Source: Cytophagales bacterium
GTDB taxonomy: Bacteria > Bacteroidota > Bacteroidia > Cytophagales > Cyclobacteriaceae
NCBI GenBank assembly: GCA_033344775.1
Contig: JAWPMT010000004.1
Location: 1,426,001-1,490,000, forward strand
Reading direction: 5' to 3'
Length of the DNA: 64,000 nt
The position numbers and the translations under genes are program-made. Below are positions 17,262 to 26,590 of the stretch, in pieces. The notes under the pieces were generated by a model. That model was not told the origin of the DNA. It worked only from the letters and a program-made list of their open reading frames with translations, and did no database searches. Position 1 is the first letter of the stretch; each line of letters starts with the position of its first letter.

Positions 17262-18004
17262 AAAAGCAATATTTTTTTCTGATGTTCTCCCTGTTTAGCG
17301 CGACTGCTTTATGGGGACAAACTGCCAAAGAGATCGTGCAAAAAGCAGATCAATTAATGCAGGGTAACTCATCGCAAGGTGAGATGAAAATGACCATAGT
17401 ACGGCCCAAATGGACCCGCGAAATCGGCATGAAAACCTGGTCGAAAGGCAATGAATACAGCCTGACCTTGATCACGGACCCAGCTCGAGATGCGGGTACA
17501 GGGTTTCTAAAACGAGAGAAGGAATTGTGGAATTGGCAACCAACGATTGATCGGGTGATCAAAATGCCACCTTCCATGATGATGCAGAGCTGGATGGGTT
17601 CGGATTTTACCAATGATGACCTGGTAAGGGAGTCCTCCATCGTGAAAGACTATGAGCATCGCCTGTTAGGCGATACCACTATCGGGGAATACACGGCGTG
17701 GAAACTGGAACTGATCCCACATGAAGATGCACCGGTAGTATGGGGACGTATCCTCGCCTACGTCGAGCAGCATAATTATTTCCAGTTGCTTTTCAAGTAT
17801 TACGATGAAGATGGCTTTCTGATCAACACCATGGTCTTGTCCGACATTAAGCAATTTGGTAATCGAAGCATCCCCTCCCGACTAGAAATGATCCCGGCAG
17901 AAAACCCCGATCAAAAAACGGTCATGATCTATGAGAAAATGGCTTTTGATGTGGAGCTGGATGACCGGTTCTTTTCCTTGCAGAACCTGAAAAGATTAAG
18001 ATAG
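17258..18004 (+). CDS. Periplasmic LolA-like outer membrane lipoprotein-sorting family protein
   Basis: A 248-residue protein with signal peptide (about 1-21, ending LWGQ), then a LolA/LolB-like lipid-carrier fold: TAKEIVQKADQLMQG opens the domain and RPKWTREIGMK, LWNWQPTID and WGRILAYVE are typical of the DUF4292/LolA_like group. It probably carries a lipid or lipoprotein between the two membranes. The following genes encode two FtsX-type permeases and a LolD-like ATPase, forming a LolCDE-like transporter. It begins inside the end of the TetR gene. Confidence 0.85.
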   Translation: MKKQYFFLMFSLFSATALWGQTAKEIVQKADQLMQGNSSQGEMKMTIVRPKWTREIGMKTWSKGNEYSLTLITDPARDAGTGFLKREKELWNWQPTIDRVIKMPPSMMMQSWMGSDFTNDDLVRESSIVKDYEHRLLGDTTIGEYTAWKLELIPHEDAPVVWGRILAYVEQHNYFQLLFKYYDEDGFLINTMVLSDIKQFGNRSIPSRLEMIPAENPDQKTVMIYEKMAFDVELDDRFFSLQNLKRLR

Positions 18005-18010
18005 GCTAAC

Positions 18011-19225
18011 ATGAAACTCTATCTCATCATGGCCTGGCGAAATGTCTGGCGCAATAAGAAACGGACCTGGATCACGGCTTCTTCGATCGCTTTCGCGGTG
18101 TTTTTTGCGGTGGTGATGCAGTCCATGCAGCTCGGTTCTTACGAGCGAATGATTGACAACTCGGTACGGTTTTATACCGGACACCTTGCCGTGCATCAGG
18201 AGGAATACTGGGACGACAAAGTACTGGACAACTCTTACTTGATCGAGGAAATAGCAAACCTTCAATTAAATGATGACCAAGTGGCAGTCAGTGTGCCAAG
18301 ACTATCCTCATTCGCGCTGGCCTCCTACGAAAATCATACAAAAGGAGTCATGATCAATGGCATCGACCCGGAGAAGGAAGCACAACTGACCTTGCTAGAC
18401 AAGAAAGTAACGCAAGGTGCATACCTGAAAGATGAAGGGATCATGATCGCCGAAGGGCTAGCCGAGTACATGGGCATGCAATTGGGTGACACACTGGTAC
18501 TGATAAGTCAGGGGTATCATGGGGTAAATGCTGTTGGCAAATATCATGTGGTTGGTTTCTTAAAATTCCCGGTCCCGGAGTTCAATCAAACAGCGGTTTA
18601 CATGCCATTGGCAACCGCTCAGGTATTTTACGGCGCACCTGAAATGATCACCTCCCAATCAATTTTATTACTACAAGTCAAAGACATGGTTGAAGTTCAA
18701 CAATCTGTTCAGCAGCAGATGGAAGGCTCCAACTTGACGGTCATGAATTGGGAAGAGATGATGCCAGAACTGATCCAGAGCATCGAAATGGACTACTACG
18801 GTGGTTTGATGATGATCTACATCCTCTATGCAGTGATAGGGTTTGGTATCCTCGGCACTTTCCTGATGATGACCAAAGAACGGACTTATGAATTTGGCAT
18901 CCTAAATTCCATTGGGATGAAACGCTCGAAGATCCAAGTCACTGTAGCACTGGAAATCATCTTTTTGACCTTCGTAGGCGTTGCCGTCGGACTATTAGCC
19001 AGCACACCATTGGTTATCTATTTCTATCACAACCCGATCTATTTCACAGGTGATTACGCCAAAGCCTTCGAAAGTTTTGGATACGAAGCCATCATGCCTT
19101 TTTCGATGGACCCGGTCATTTTCTACAATCAGGCCATTGTGGTGTTGTTGATCTCCTTGCTATTGGGAATCTACCCGATGATGTACATCAAACGACTGAA
19201 AATCATTAAAGCCCTGAAAGAATGA
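18011..19225 (+). CDS. FtsX/LolC-type ABC transporter permease
   Basis: A 404-residue inner membrane protein with one N-terminal helix (about 20-40), a large periplasmic MacB/LolC-like domain (about 45-260) and three C-terminal helices (about 265-395) in the FtsX pattern, including TKERTYEFGILNSIGMKRSK, the conserved cytoplasmic coupling loop. It ends inside the start of the second permease gene (4-base overlap). With its neighbour and the ATPase it should form a LolCDE- or MacB-like pump that extracts or exports lipophilic cargo. Confidence 0.9.
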   Translation: MKLYLIMAWRNVWRNKKRTWITASSIAFAVFFAVVMQSMQLGSYERMIDNSVRFYTGHLAVHQEEYWDDKVLDNSYLIEEIANLQLNDDQVAVSVPRLSSFALASYENHTKGVMINGIDPEKEAQLTLLDKKVTQGAYLKDEGIMIAEGLAEYMGMQLGDTLVLISQGYHGVNAVGKYHVVGFLKFPVPEFNQTAVYMPLATAQVFYGAPEMITSQSILLLQVKDMVEVQQSVQQQMEGSNLTVMNWEEMMPELIQSIEMDYYGGLMMIYILYAVIGFGILGTFLMMTKERTYEFGILNSIGMKRSKIQVTVALEIIFLTFVGVAVGLLASTPLVIYFYHNPIYFTGDYAKAFESFGYEAIMPFSMDPVIFYNQAIVVLLISLLLGIYPMMYIKRLKIIKALKE

Positions 19226-20430
19226 TTGCTAAATTATCATGGAAAAATATCTGGCGGTCACGGCGACGCAGCCTCACTGTTATAGGAGCCATCGCGATTG
19301 GCGTTTGGGCCTTGATTTTTATGATCGGCTTCTACAATAGCTTTGGTGATGCATTCATTCGGAGTGCTGTCAACTATGAATACGCCCATATCCAGATACA
19401 TCATGCAGATTATCTGGAAGATCCGGACCTAAAATACGTTTTAGAGGATTATGCTGGGTTGGAAGACCATTTGGGACAAATTGAAGAAATTCTGTCCTAT
19501 TCTGATCGAATGAAAGTGAATGCCATGTTGGCTTCTCCAAAAACCAATACTGGCATCCAGGTCTTTGGCATCGACCCGGCGAAAGAAGCTAACACGACTC
19601 AACTTTCCGAGCAAATGGTGGAAGGCACTTATTTTCAGAAATTCAAACGCAACCCCATCCTGATCAGTGAAAAATTGGCTGAAAAACTTAAGGTCAAGAT
19701 ACGATCTAAGGTTGTCCTAACCTTTCAGGATAAAACCAACGAGATCACTGCTGCCGCTTTTCGCGTGGAGGGCATCTTCAATTCAAAATCGCCGGCCATC
19801 AACGAGGGTGTCGTTTATGTGCGAAAAGACGACCTGGCCAAACTTACCCTGATCGATCAACCACATGAAATAGGGATCCTGCTCCACAGTGCACAAGCCA
19901 TTGACTCTACACAAATTCAAATTGCACAGTTCACTAGCAATTCAGTAAGGTCCTACAAAGAAGTAGCACCGCAATTCAATTTGATGGAAGAGTCCTCCGA
20001 AATGATTACCCGGATCATGACCGTGATCATGATGCTGGCTTTACTCTTCGGGATCATCAATACGATGCTCATGGCCGTATTGGAACGTACTCGTGAAATA
20101 GGCATGTTAAGATCGATTGGCATGCACAAAAGCAAAGTGTTTAGTATGATTCTGCTAGAGACGCTTTTCCTCGGGATGTTGGGTGGACCTGTAGGTTGCT
20201 TACTTGGACTAGCGACAATCACCTGGCTCAACACCAAAGGACTGGACATGAGTGCCTATGCAGATGCACTGGCCCAATATGGCGCGGAAGCCATTTTTTA
20301 TCCTGCCATGCAAGGCAGTGAATACATCAGCCTCATGCTGGTGGTAATCTTCACCGCGTTTGTTGGTGCCATCTACCCGGCCCTCAAAGCCATCCATTTG
20401 AATCCTCTTGAAGCCATTCGAAAATTGTGA
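19222..20430 (+). CDS. Second FtsX/LolE-type ABC transporter permease
   Basis: A 402-residue paralogue of the preceding permease with the same topology: N-terminal helix about 17-38, periplasmic domain about 40-260, three C-terminal helices. The coupling loop reads LERTREIGMLRSIGMHKSK. Two distinct permeases argue for a heterodimer like LolC/LolE. It overlaps the upstream gene by 4 bases and lies 2 bases before the ATPase ATG. Confidence 0.9.
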   Translation: MIAKLSWKNIWRSRRRSLTVIGAIAIGVWALIFMIGFYNSFGDAFIRSAVNYEYAHIQIHHADYLEDPDLKYVLEDYAGLEDHLGQIEEILSYSDRMKVNAMLASPKTNTGIQVFGIDPAKEANTTQLSEQMVEGTYFQKFKRNPILISEKLAEKLKVKIRSKVVLTFQDKTNEITAAAFRVEGIFNSKSPAINEGVVYVRKDDLAKLTLIDQPHEIGILLHSAQAIDSTQIQIAQFTSNSVRSYKEVAPQFNLMEESSEMITRIMTVIMMLALLFGIINTMLMAVLERTREIGMLRSIGMHKSKVFSMILLETLFLGMLGGPVGCLLGLATITWLNTKGLDMSAYADALAQYGAEAIFYPAMQGSEYISLMLVVIFTAFVGAIYPALKAIHLNPLEAIRKL

Positions 20431-20432
20431 TT

Positions 20433-21116
20433 ATGAACGTCATCGAAACACATCAACTAGAAAAAGTATATAACCCGGACAGCATCCCTGTTCACGCCAT
20501 CAACGGTGTATCTCTTCATGTCGAAACGGGTGAGTTCACCGCGCTCGTGGGCCCGTCAGGTTGTGGTAAAACGACGCTACTCAATATGATTGGCGGTCTG
20601 GATCAACCTACTTCAGGAAACGTGACCGTCGATCATCAGGCGATCCATGAAATGAAAGAAGCCCAATTGACCGACTTCCGTCTGAAACATATTGGGTTTG
20701 TGTTCCAATCCTACAACCTGGTGCCTGTTTTGACTGCTAAAGAAAATGTGGAATTCATTATGTTGTTGCAGGACATGAGCAAGAAGGATCGTGATGAACG
20801 CGTGAATGAATTAATGTCAAAAATGGGGCTTTTAGCAACTTTAGACCGGAAGCCCTCAGAATTGTCCGGCGGCCAGCAACAACGAGTGGCAGTAGCAAGA
20901 GCCTTGGCGAGTAAGCCAAAAGTGATCCTGGCAGATGAACCTACGGCCAACCTGGATTCCAAGTCTACCTCAGATCTGTTGGACATCATGGCTCAAATGA
21001 ACGAGGAAGAGCAAGTTACTTTTGTGTTCTCCACCCACGATCAACGGGTGATTGATAAAGCCAAACGTGTGATCACGCTGGAAGATGGAAAGATCGTTTC
21101 CGATGAAAAAAAGTAG
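20433..21116 (+). CDS. LolD/MacB-type ABC transporter ATPase
   Basis: A 227-residue stand-alone nucleotide-binding subunit. Walker A is GPSGCGKT (40-47), the Q-loop VFQSYNLVP (90-98), the signature LSGGQ (144-148), Walker B ILADEP (165-170), followed by the D-loop and the H-loop histidine in STHDQ. All catalytic residues are intact. The ATG at 20433 is preferred; a GTG two codons earlier would overlap the permease stop. It powers the two upstream permeases. The outer membrane protein gene starts inside its last 14 bases. Confidence 0.93.
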   Translation: MNVIETHQLEKVYNPDSIPVHAINGVSLHVETGEFTALVGPSGCGKTTLLNMIGGLDQPTSGNVTVDHQAIHEMKEAQLTDFRLKHIGFVFQSYNLVPVLTAKENVEFIMLLQDMSKKDRDERVNELMSKMGLLATLDRKPSELSGGQQQRVAVARALASKPKVILADEPTANLDSKSTSDLLDIMAQMNEEEQVTFVFSTHDQRVIDKAKRVITLEDGKIVSDEKK

Positions 21117-22251
21117 TTTTCTACTACTGATCTTATTGCTGCTGGCCACCTCATTGGTGGCGCAGGAAGAGGAGGAAGAGAAGAAAAAAACCACACGACT
21201 TTCCGGTTATCTGAAGGACATGGTTTCTATGAATATTCTTCCCAGTCAGGACGATGTAGCTATAGACAATCTCATTCACAACCGGTTGAACTTCCGTTGG
21301 TTTCCCAGTCAGCAATTTCAATTCCGATTGGAAGTCAGGAATCGGATCTTTTTCGGTGATTTCGTCTCTCAAATTCCGAATTATGGCGAATTCATTGATG
21401 TAAATGATGACTACTTCGATGCGTCCATATTGGTGGTCGATAAAAACGATCTGGTGATTCATAGCATGATCGATCGGGCCTATGCGGAATGGAAACAGGA
21501 AAGCTGGTCCCTGAGTGTCGGCAGGCAGCGCATCAACTGGGGCGTAAACCTGGCCTGGAATCCAAATGACATCTTCAATGCGTACTCCTTCTTTGATTTT
21601 GACTATGAAGAAAGGCCGGGTAGTGACGCCATTCGTTTCCAGAAATACCGGGGCTACGCGGGAGGCTACGAGATCGCTGTTTCCATGGCTGATGAATTGG
21701 ATGAAGTCACCGCTGCTTACTTGTACAAATGGAATCAGCATAACTACGACTTTCAGGTACTCAGTGGTGTCATGCGCAACAATTTCGTACTTGGTGGCGG
21801 TTGGGCAGGCAGTATCGGCAATGCAGGCTTCAAAGGTGAAATGACCTACTTTGAACCACTTGGAAATACAGATCAACGGACTTTTCTGGCATCCATTTCC
21901 GGAGATTACGTATTCGCCAACTCACTTTACCTCAATGGATCTATCTTATTCAATTCTGCACCCATAACGAGTGGTTCGTTACTCCAGGCAAGTACCGCCA
22001 ACCTGGATGTTCGTTCCTTGTCTCCTTATCGCTATTCTGCTTTTCTTCAGGCCAGTTTTCCTGCTCATCCCCTTTTCAATGTTGGAATTTCAACGATGAC
22101 TTTTCCAGGTAATCAGGGTGTGTTCATTAACCCCTTCCTGACATGGAGTATGCTTAGCAACCTGGATCTGGACCTAATTGGGCAGATCTTCGCCTGGAGC
22201 GATAGTGATGATGTTTATGTAATGTACGCCAGGGTAAAGTGGTCTTTCTAG
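21103..22251 (+). CDS. Outer membrane beta-barrel protein of an ABC export operon
   Basis: A 382-residue protein with signal peptide (about 1-20, ending LVAQ) and an acidic run EEEEEKKK after cleavage. The rest alternates aromatic and polar residues in strands and ends with the aromatic MYARVKWSF, as for a barrel inserted by BAM. The segment GRQRINWGVNLAWNPNDIF resembles a motif of DUF1302-like porins. It overlaps the ATPase gene and is the last gene of the TetR operon, so it may complete a path to the outer membrane. ATG 21103 was chosen over 21085 because it starts the signal peptide. Confidence 0.8.
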   Translation: MKKSSFLLLILLLLATSLVAQEEEEEKKKTTRLSGYLKDMVSMNILPSQDDVAIDNLIHNRLNFRWFPSQQFQFRLEVRNRIFFGDFVSQIPNYGEFIDVNDDYFDASILVVDKNDLVIHSMIDRAYAEWKQESWSLSVGRQRINWGVNLAWNPNDIFNAYSFFDFDYEERPGSDAIRFQKYRGYAGGYEIAVSMADELDEVTAAYLYKWNQHNYDFQVLSGVMRNNFVLGGGWAGSIGNAGFKGEMTYFEPLGNTDQRTFLASISGDYVFANSLYLNGSILFNSAPITSGSLLQASTANLDVRSLSPYRYSAFLQASFPAHPLFNVGISTMTFPGNQGVFINPFLTWSMLSNLDLDLIGQIFAWSDSDDVYVMYARVKWSF

Positions 22252-22354
22252 GTTTCGACAAGCTCGGGAACGCCTAGTTAACCTGACGCTTTGTTTGTAG
22301 ATTATTGAAACCCTTATCAGAAACCTTCAAATTAGAAGATCCCTGGTCGGACAC

Positions 22355-22372
22355 CCCGGCACGAGAGCCGGG
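22355..22372. repeat. GC-rich hairpin in the gap between convergent genes
   Basis: CCCGGC and GCCGGG flank a 6-base loop. The gap (22252-22413) also starts with TTTCGACAAGCTCGGG, whose core resembles the words at 40040-40055 (CTTCGACAGGCTCAG). This suggests copies of a small interspersed repeat; no gene is seen here. Confidence 0.4.
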
Positions 22373-22413
22373 ATAGTTAATATCCTGCTAAATCTCACTT
22401 GGCTGTCGAAGCA

Positions 22414-25083
22414 TCATTCCATCCGCAATGACTTAATAGGGTTTACGCGCATAGCGCGAACAGTATGGTACAAGATCACCAGACCTGCTACGATGACGGA
22501 CAATAATGCACTGATCACAAATAGCCCGGCGCCAATGTCTGTGCGGTAGGCAAAATTTTCAAGCCAGCTATTCATAAGCCAAATAGTCAGAGGAATGGAT
22601 AGTACAATAGCAATCAACAACTGCCAGACAAACCCCTTCGATAGCAGCTTGAAGATGGCCCCGGCCGAGGCACCCATCACTTTGCGGATACCAATTTCTT
22701 TGAGTTTGGCATTGGCTACTAGCATGATCAGCCCTAACAAACCCAAACTAGCAATGACGATGGACAGCACGGTTGCTACAGTGATCAGTCGGTTCATTCG
22801 AATCTCACCCTGATACTGATTTTGTAGATTTTCGCTGATAAATTCAAAGTTCCAACTCACGTTGGGAAACAGTGCTTCCCACTCCTTCTGCAAAATTTCA
22901 GTTCCTTTCGTCAAATTGGATCCGGAATAGGTAAACACCAATTTTGGCACGACCGTATCCCCAAAATCACTATCGGATACACCACGGGCTATAGGTATAA
23001 TGTTTTGCACAATGACCAAAGGCTCAATTTCCGAATGCAAGGAAGTGAAATGAAAATCCTTAGCAACCCCAATGATCCGGTGTTCATCAAAGTCATTGCC
23101 CGGGAGTTTACTTCCAACAGGTTTCTCCAAATCAAAATATTTGGCAGCCGTTTCATTCAGGATCACCGATTGGCGACGGTCCAAACCATTATTCGCTTCA
23201 AAACCTCTACCATCCACGATTTCAATACCAAAAGCATCCAGGTAATCATCATCTACCACTAAGAGTCGAAACTGACGAAAAACCCCCTTATCATCCGTAT
23301 AGGCCAACCCCGTCCAGCCATTCGTTCCGAAAATATGGCTACCTCGGGCTATCCTTGAAATTTCAGGATATTGCTCCAACCTGGCTTTTAACAACTCACC
23401 ATTTTCCATTCCTGAGGTGATCTGCTGTGAAAGTCTTTGAGCTTCGGGATCGCTTGGCAATTGCGTGGAAATCACCGCTTCATAGTCATACCCCAGGTCA
23501 GCATTTTTCAGGTAATTCACCTGTTTTTTCATGATCAGGGTCGTACTCAGTAAGAAAACAGTCATCAAAAACTGGACGACCACTAGTCCTTTTCGAACAG
23601 ACATCCCTCCTACTGATTGTAAGGAACCTCTCAAGATACTTACTGTCTTGAAACCGGAAATGACCAATGCTGGATAAGCCCCTGCCAGCAATCCGATGAA
23701 CAAACCGATTGCAAAATACAACCCAATGTGCCACCATTGGAAGGCATAGGACAAGGTAACACCAGTCAGTAAATTAAAAGTAGGAATCAACACAATGGCG
23801 ATTACTGTCCCCAACAGCATGGCTACCTGTGACATAAGGACACTCTCTGTCAGGTATTGACCCATCAATCCTTTTCTTGGTGCTCCCATTACTTTCCGCA
23901 CGCCCACTTCTTTGGCGCGTTTGATCGATTGTCCCGCAGATAAGGTGGTGTAATTAATACAAGCGATGATCAGTACCAGTATCCCGACAAAACCGAGGAT
24001 CGATACATATTCAGGGTTTCCCACCGGAGCAAAACCCAGGGGAATATCAGGATTTAAGTGAATATCCGTCAGTGGTTGAAATCCAATCTGATACACATCT
24101 CGCTCTACCTCGCCTTCCAGATAAGACATGACCACATCCTGCATGCCCGCTTCCACCGTCTGAATCGACGAATTTTCATTGATCAGCACGTAGGTCTCTG
24201 GTATGATTGTAAACCACGCCTGTCTTACCCGGTCGTCATAGAGGATATCATCATTCGCGGAGGAAATGGCCAGGTCGAACTGCACACTGGATTCCGAAGG
24301 AATATCAGCCATTAAAGCCGTGATCGTGAACTCTCTCAACTCCGGACCTATCGACAGGTAAAACGGCTGTCCTACCGGATTTTCATTTCCGAAATACTTC
24401 CTCGCAAATTGTTCCGAAATCAACAGGTCATTTCTAGTAGGAATAGGAGATTCCGGGTTACCTGCCAGCAGTTTAAAATCAAATACCTCCAGTAAATCCG
24501 GTGAAACGACATACACTTCTTCCCGAAGCTTATTCTCCCCCTTACCTGTCAGGAATTCAAATCTGGTGATCTGAACTGACCGTTCAACTTCCGGGAAATT
24601 CTCTTCCAGAAGCGATTCGAAACGTAACGGGGTATTGGAATTGAAAAAGATCTTACCTTCCCCGTAATCCTCTTTTAACCATGACCTGTAGATGCGGTCT
24701 TTTTTGCTATGAAAGTGATCGTAGCTAAGCTCTTGCTTAACATACAGACCTAATAAAATGAAACAAGAGATCCCAATGGTCAGCCCTAACAGATTGATGA
24801 GGGAGTTGGACCGATCTCGTTTGAGTACCCTAAAGGCTACTTTCAAATTGATCTTGGATTGCATAAAAATTGAGTTTTTGACTTTGACATTTAACCGGAT
24901 GGCAGAAGGGCGGAATGACCTGAAAACGAGCCAGACAAAGATCCAGCTAGCCCTTCTCTGACCTTTTACAGCTACCACATGATCGAATATCTCATACAAG
25001 TCACCTTGCAGGTCCTCCAATATATCCCGACGACAGAACCATTGCAGGAATCGATCGGCCCATCTGGGTGGATGAGGGCTCAT
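22414..25083 (-). CDS. Large MacB/FtsX-like ABC permease with PadR-linked prefix domain
   Basis: An 889-residue protein. The first 80 residues form a cytoplasmic prefix domain (PRWADRFLQWFCRRD, EDLQGDLYEIFDHVV) found on permeases paired with PadR genes. Two repeats of membrane helix, periplasmic MacB-like domain and FtsX helices follow, with coupling loops near VRKVMGAPRKG and IRKVMGASAGA. No ATPase gene is adjacent, so the motor must be encoded elsewhere. It overlaps the PadR gene by 4 bases on the minus strand. A paralogous pair lies at 42.4-45.3 kb. Cargo is unknown; family members export peptides or toxic compounds. Confidence 0.9.
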   Translation of the reverse strand: MSPHPPRWADRFLQWFCRRDILEDLQGDLYEIFDHVVAVKGQRRASWIFVWLVFRSFRPSAIRLNVKVKNSIFMQSKINLKVAFRVLKRDRSNSLINLLGLTIGISCFILLGLYVKQELSYDHFHSKKDRIYRSWLKEDYGEGKIFFNSNTPLRFESLLEENFPEVERSVQITRFEFLTGKGENKLREEVYVVSPDLLEVFDFKLLAGNPESPIPTRNDLLISEQFARKYFGNENPVGQPFYLSIGPELREFTITALMADIPSESSVQFDLAISSANDDILYDDRVRQAWFTIIPETYVLINENSSIQTVEAGMQDVVMSYLEGEVERDVYQIGFQPLTDIHLNPDIPLGFAPVGNPEYVSILGFVGILVLIIACINYTTLSAGQSIKRAKEVGVRKVMGAPRKGLMGQYLTESVLMSQVAMLLGTVIAIVLIPTFNLLTGVTLSYAFQWWHIGLYFAIGLFIGLLAGAYPALVISGFKTVSILRGSLQSVGGMSVRKGLVVVQFLMTVFLLSTTLIMKKQVNYLKNADLGYDYEAVISTQLPSDPEAQRLSQQITSGMENGELLKARLEQYPEISRIARGSHIFGTNGWTGLAYTDDKGVFRQFRLLVVDDDYLDAFGIEIVDGRGFEANNGLDRRQSVILNETAAKYFDLEKPVGSKLPGNDFDEHRIIGVAKDFHFTSLHSEIEPLVIVQNIIPIARGVSDSDFGDTVVPKLVFTYSGSNLTKGTEILQKEWEALFPNVSWNFEFISENLQNQYQGEIRMNRLITVATVLSIVIASLGLLGLIMLVANAKLKEIGIRKVMGASAGAIFKLLSKGFVWQLLIAIVLSIPLTIWLMNSWLENFAYRTDIGAGLFVISALLSVIVAGLVILYHTVRAMRVNPIKSLRME

Positions 25084-25415
25084 GAAAGGGTAGAGAAAGT
25101 AAGTTTCGGCAGTTTGGCATACAGATTCATCCGAAGATCCATGGTTTCGTCCAGGACCTTCCTGCCCGAACGAGTCAGTGTGAAAAACCGCTTTCTTCTG
25201 CCTCCACGTTCTGCTGTAGCTCCTCCCATTTCGGAAGCGACAAATCCTTTTTTCTCTAACCGGCGCAACACGGAATGTATGGCTGTCACATCCATATTTC
25301 TACTGGAGTTGTTCTTGATCTCTTCCATGATCAGGACAGCATATGCTTCCCGGTCCAACGCTCCGACCGTGAGCAATACCAATTCCTCCAATTCTCCAAT
25401 ATGTTCACCTCTCAT
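25080..25415 (-). CDS. PadR-family transcriptional regulator
   Basis: A 111-residue winged-helix regulator: GELEELVLLTVGAL opens the domain and the recognition part is HSVLRRLEKKGFVASEMG, followed by the wing GGRRKRFFTLT. This is the short PadR subfamily that controls export genes in response to stress or phenolic compounds. It is the first gene of a two-gene operon with the permease. Two identical TTGTACAA palindromes upstream are probable operators. Confidence 0.92.
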   Translation of the reverse strand: MRGEHIGELEELVLLTVGALDREAYAVLIMEEIKNNSSRNMDVTAIHSVLRRLEKKGFVASEMGGATAERGGRRKRFFTLTRSGRKVLDETMDLRMNLYAKLPKLTFSTLS

Positions 25416-25428
25416 GAGTATTCATTTC

Positions 25429-25472
25429 TTGTACAAACGCACAAGTTATATATTAGTTGAGTTTTTGTACAA
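25429..25472 (-). promoter_or_regulatory. Two TTGTACAA palindromes (candidate PadR operators)
   Basis: TTGTACAA occurs at 25429-25436 and 25465-25472, 36 bases apart, in the short region in front of the PadR gene. Their identity and symmetry suit a dimeric regulator. AT-rich DNA between them would hold the promoter. Confidence 0.5.
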
Positions 25473-25481
25473 CTAATTATC

Positions 25482-25510
25482 AAAAAAAACGACCGGGGTA
25501 AAACCGGCCG
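25482..25510 (-). terminator. Terminator of the sigma factor gene
   Basis: Read on the minus strand, CGGCCGG and CCGGTCG pair (one G-U) and are followed by about eight T. It lies 40 bases after the sigma factor stop and just before the PadR promoter region. Confidence 0.65.
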
Positions 25511-25551
25511 CCTTTTCAAAACTATCTAAATCTAAAATACAAATCGTCTGC

Positions 25552-26070
25552 TTAGTTCATTCTTACTTTGTCACCTCTAAACTTCATCACGTATGCTTGT
25601 AGGTCATGCCTGGCCACGTGAATTCTGTTTTTCACTGTTCCCAGCGGGATGTTCAATTGCTCGGCAATCTCTTGATATTTGAATCCTTTGGTATAAAGCA
25701 CGAACGGCCTTCTGTGCTTCTCATCCAGTGCCGCAATTCTGGCTTCCAACTCATGCAAGCTCAGGTTTCTGGCACCCTCATTGTGAGAAACAGCCGTATT
25801 GAGCAAGTGAAGGTCTTCAGAGTTATCAACGTATGTCTTTTGTCTGGCCGCCTTCTGGTACTGGGTGATGAATGAATTCTTCATGATGGTAAACAGCCAC
25901 GCGTTGAGGTTAGTTCCTTCACGAAATTTATCCTTATTGGTATACGCTTTGACGAAAGTCTCCTGCATCAAATCCTTCGCGTCACTATCGTCTTTGGTGA
26001 GTTTCATAGCAAATCCAAAAAGTGGCTTAGCATAGCTATTGATTGCGGTTCCGAATTCTACCTCAGACAT
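25552..26070 (-). CDS. ECF-type RNA polymerase sigma factor
   Basis: A 172-residue sigma factor. Region 2 spans about 10-75 (DAKDLMQETFVKAY, NAWLFTIMKNSFI) and region 4 about 110-160 (GFKYQEIAEQLNIPLGTVKN). No anti-sigma gene is adjacent, unlike the factor at 2.7 kb. It is closely similar in layout to the stand-alone ECF factors common in Bacteroidota that respond to general stress. A promoter with an overlapping 11-bp inverted repeat lies just upstream and a terminator follows, so it is monocistronic and probably controlled at transcription. Confidence 0.9.
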   Translation of the reverse strand: MSEVEFGTAINSYAKPLFGFAMKLTKDDSDAKDLMQETFVKAYTNKDKFREGTNLNAWLFTIMKNSFITQYQKAARQKTYVDNSEDLHLLNTAVSHNEGARNLSLHELEARIAALDEKHRRPFVLYTKGFKYQEIAEQLNIPLGTVKNRIHVARHDLQAYVMKFRGDKVRMN

Positions 26071-26093
26071 ACTTTTGTAAGTTTAGTTCTCTA

Positions 26094-26139
26094 CAAATAT
26101 ACGAGATATATCAAACTTTCAAAAAGTATTGAAAGTTTG
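26094..26139 (-). promoter_or_regulatory. Promoter and inverted repeat of the stand-alone sigma factor
   Basis: On the minus strand TATATTTG (26101-26094) matches the -7 consensus and a TTTTTG about 18 bases upstream fits the -33 element. A perfect repeat with arms CAAACTTTCAA (26112-26122) and TTGAAAGTTTG (26129-26139) covers that -33 region, so a bound regulator would compete with RNA polymerase. Confidence 0.5.
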
Positions 26140-26500
26140 TGAAGCAAAAACAGCTGGAAGTGTACTGAGAAGGTTTAAACGGAGGTTTTTCTTATTTTAT
26201 CGGTAATTTTAAAACGATTTCTCCTTAAAAATACGGGTGATTTCAATTGATTTATCAAAAATTCCACCTCTTTTCCCCAGATAGATTACTGTTTTTGAAT
26301 GGTAATGATTCTCATCTGCCTACTATTCTTACCGATAGTAATAGCTCTCAAGACCGCTGAGATTTAGCCGTTCATTCAACAAACCATCGTAGATCGTGAC
26401 ACTATTTAGTTATACGACAAATAGTTATTTCATACTCAGATTTGTTCAATTTATCGAAGCGTAGCTTGAGCTTTTTTGCATACCATCTTGATGAATCGAT
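26140..26500. other. Gene-free AT-rich stretch
   Basis: Between the sigma factor promoter and the basic micro-ORF no convincing gene or RNA is seen. The DNA is AT-rich and probably holds the promoter of the 26.5-27.1 kb unit, but no clear promoter box could be chosen. Confidence 0.4.
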
Positions 26501-26590
26501 ATGAGAAAGAGGAAAGCCAAAATCCTGAACAGAGTAGCCAGGTGGAGCAGAACCCACTTTAAAAAACGGATCAGATCAGTAATTGCATGA
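26501..26590 (+). CDS. Basic 29-residue micro-ORF coupled to a membrane protein gene
   Basis: A 29-codon ORF beginning MRKRKAKILNR with 12 Arg/Lys (plus one His) and no acidic residue. Its stop overlaps the next ATG as ATGA, the junction seen for coupled genes throughout this window. It may be a leader peptide that sets translation of the membrane protein, or a small membrane-surface or nucleic-acid-binding peptide. An alternative ATG at 26491 opens a different, acidic frame of 23 codons. No homologue was recognised. Confidence 0.4.
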   Translation: MRKRKAKILNRVARWSRTHFKKRIRSVIA

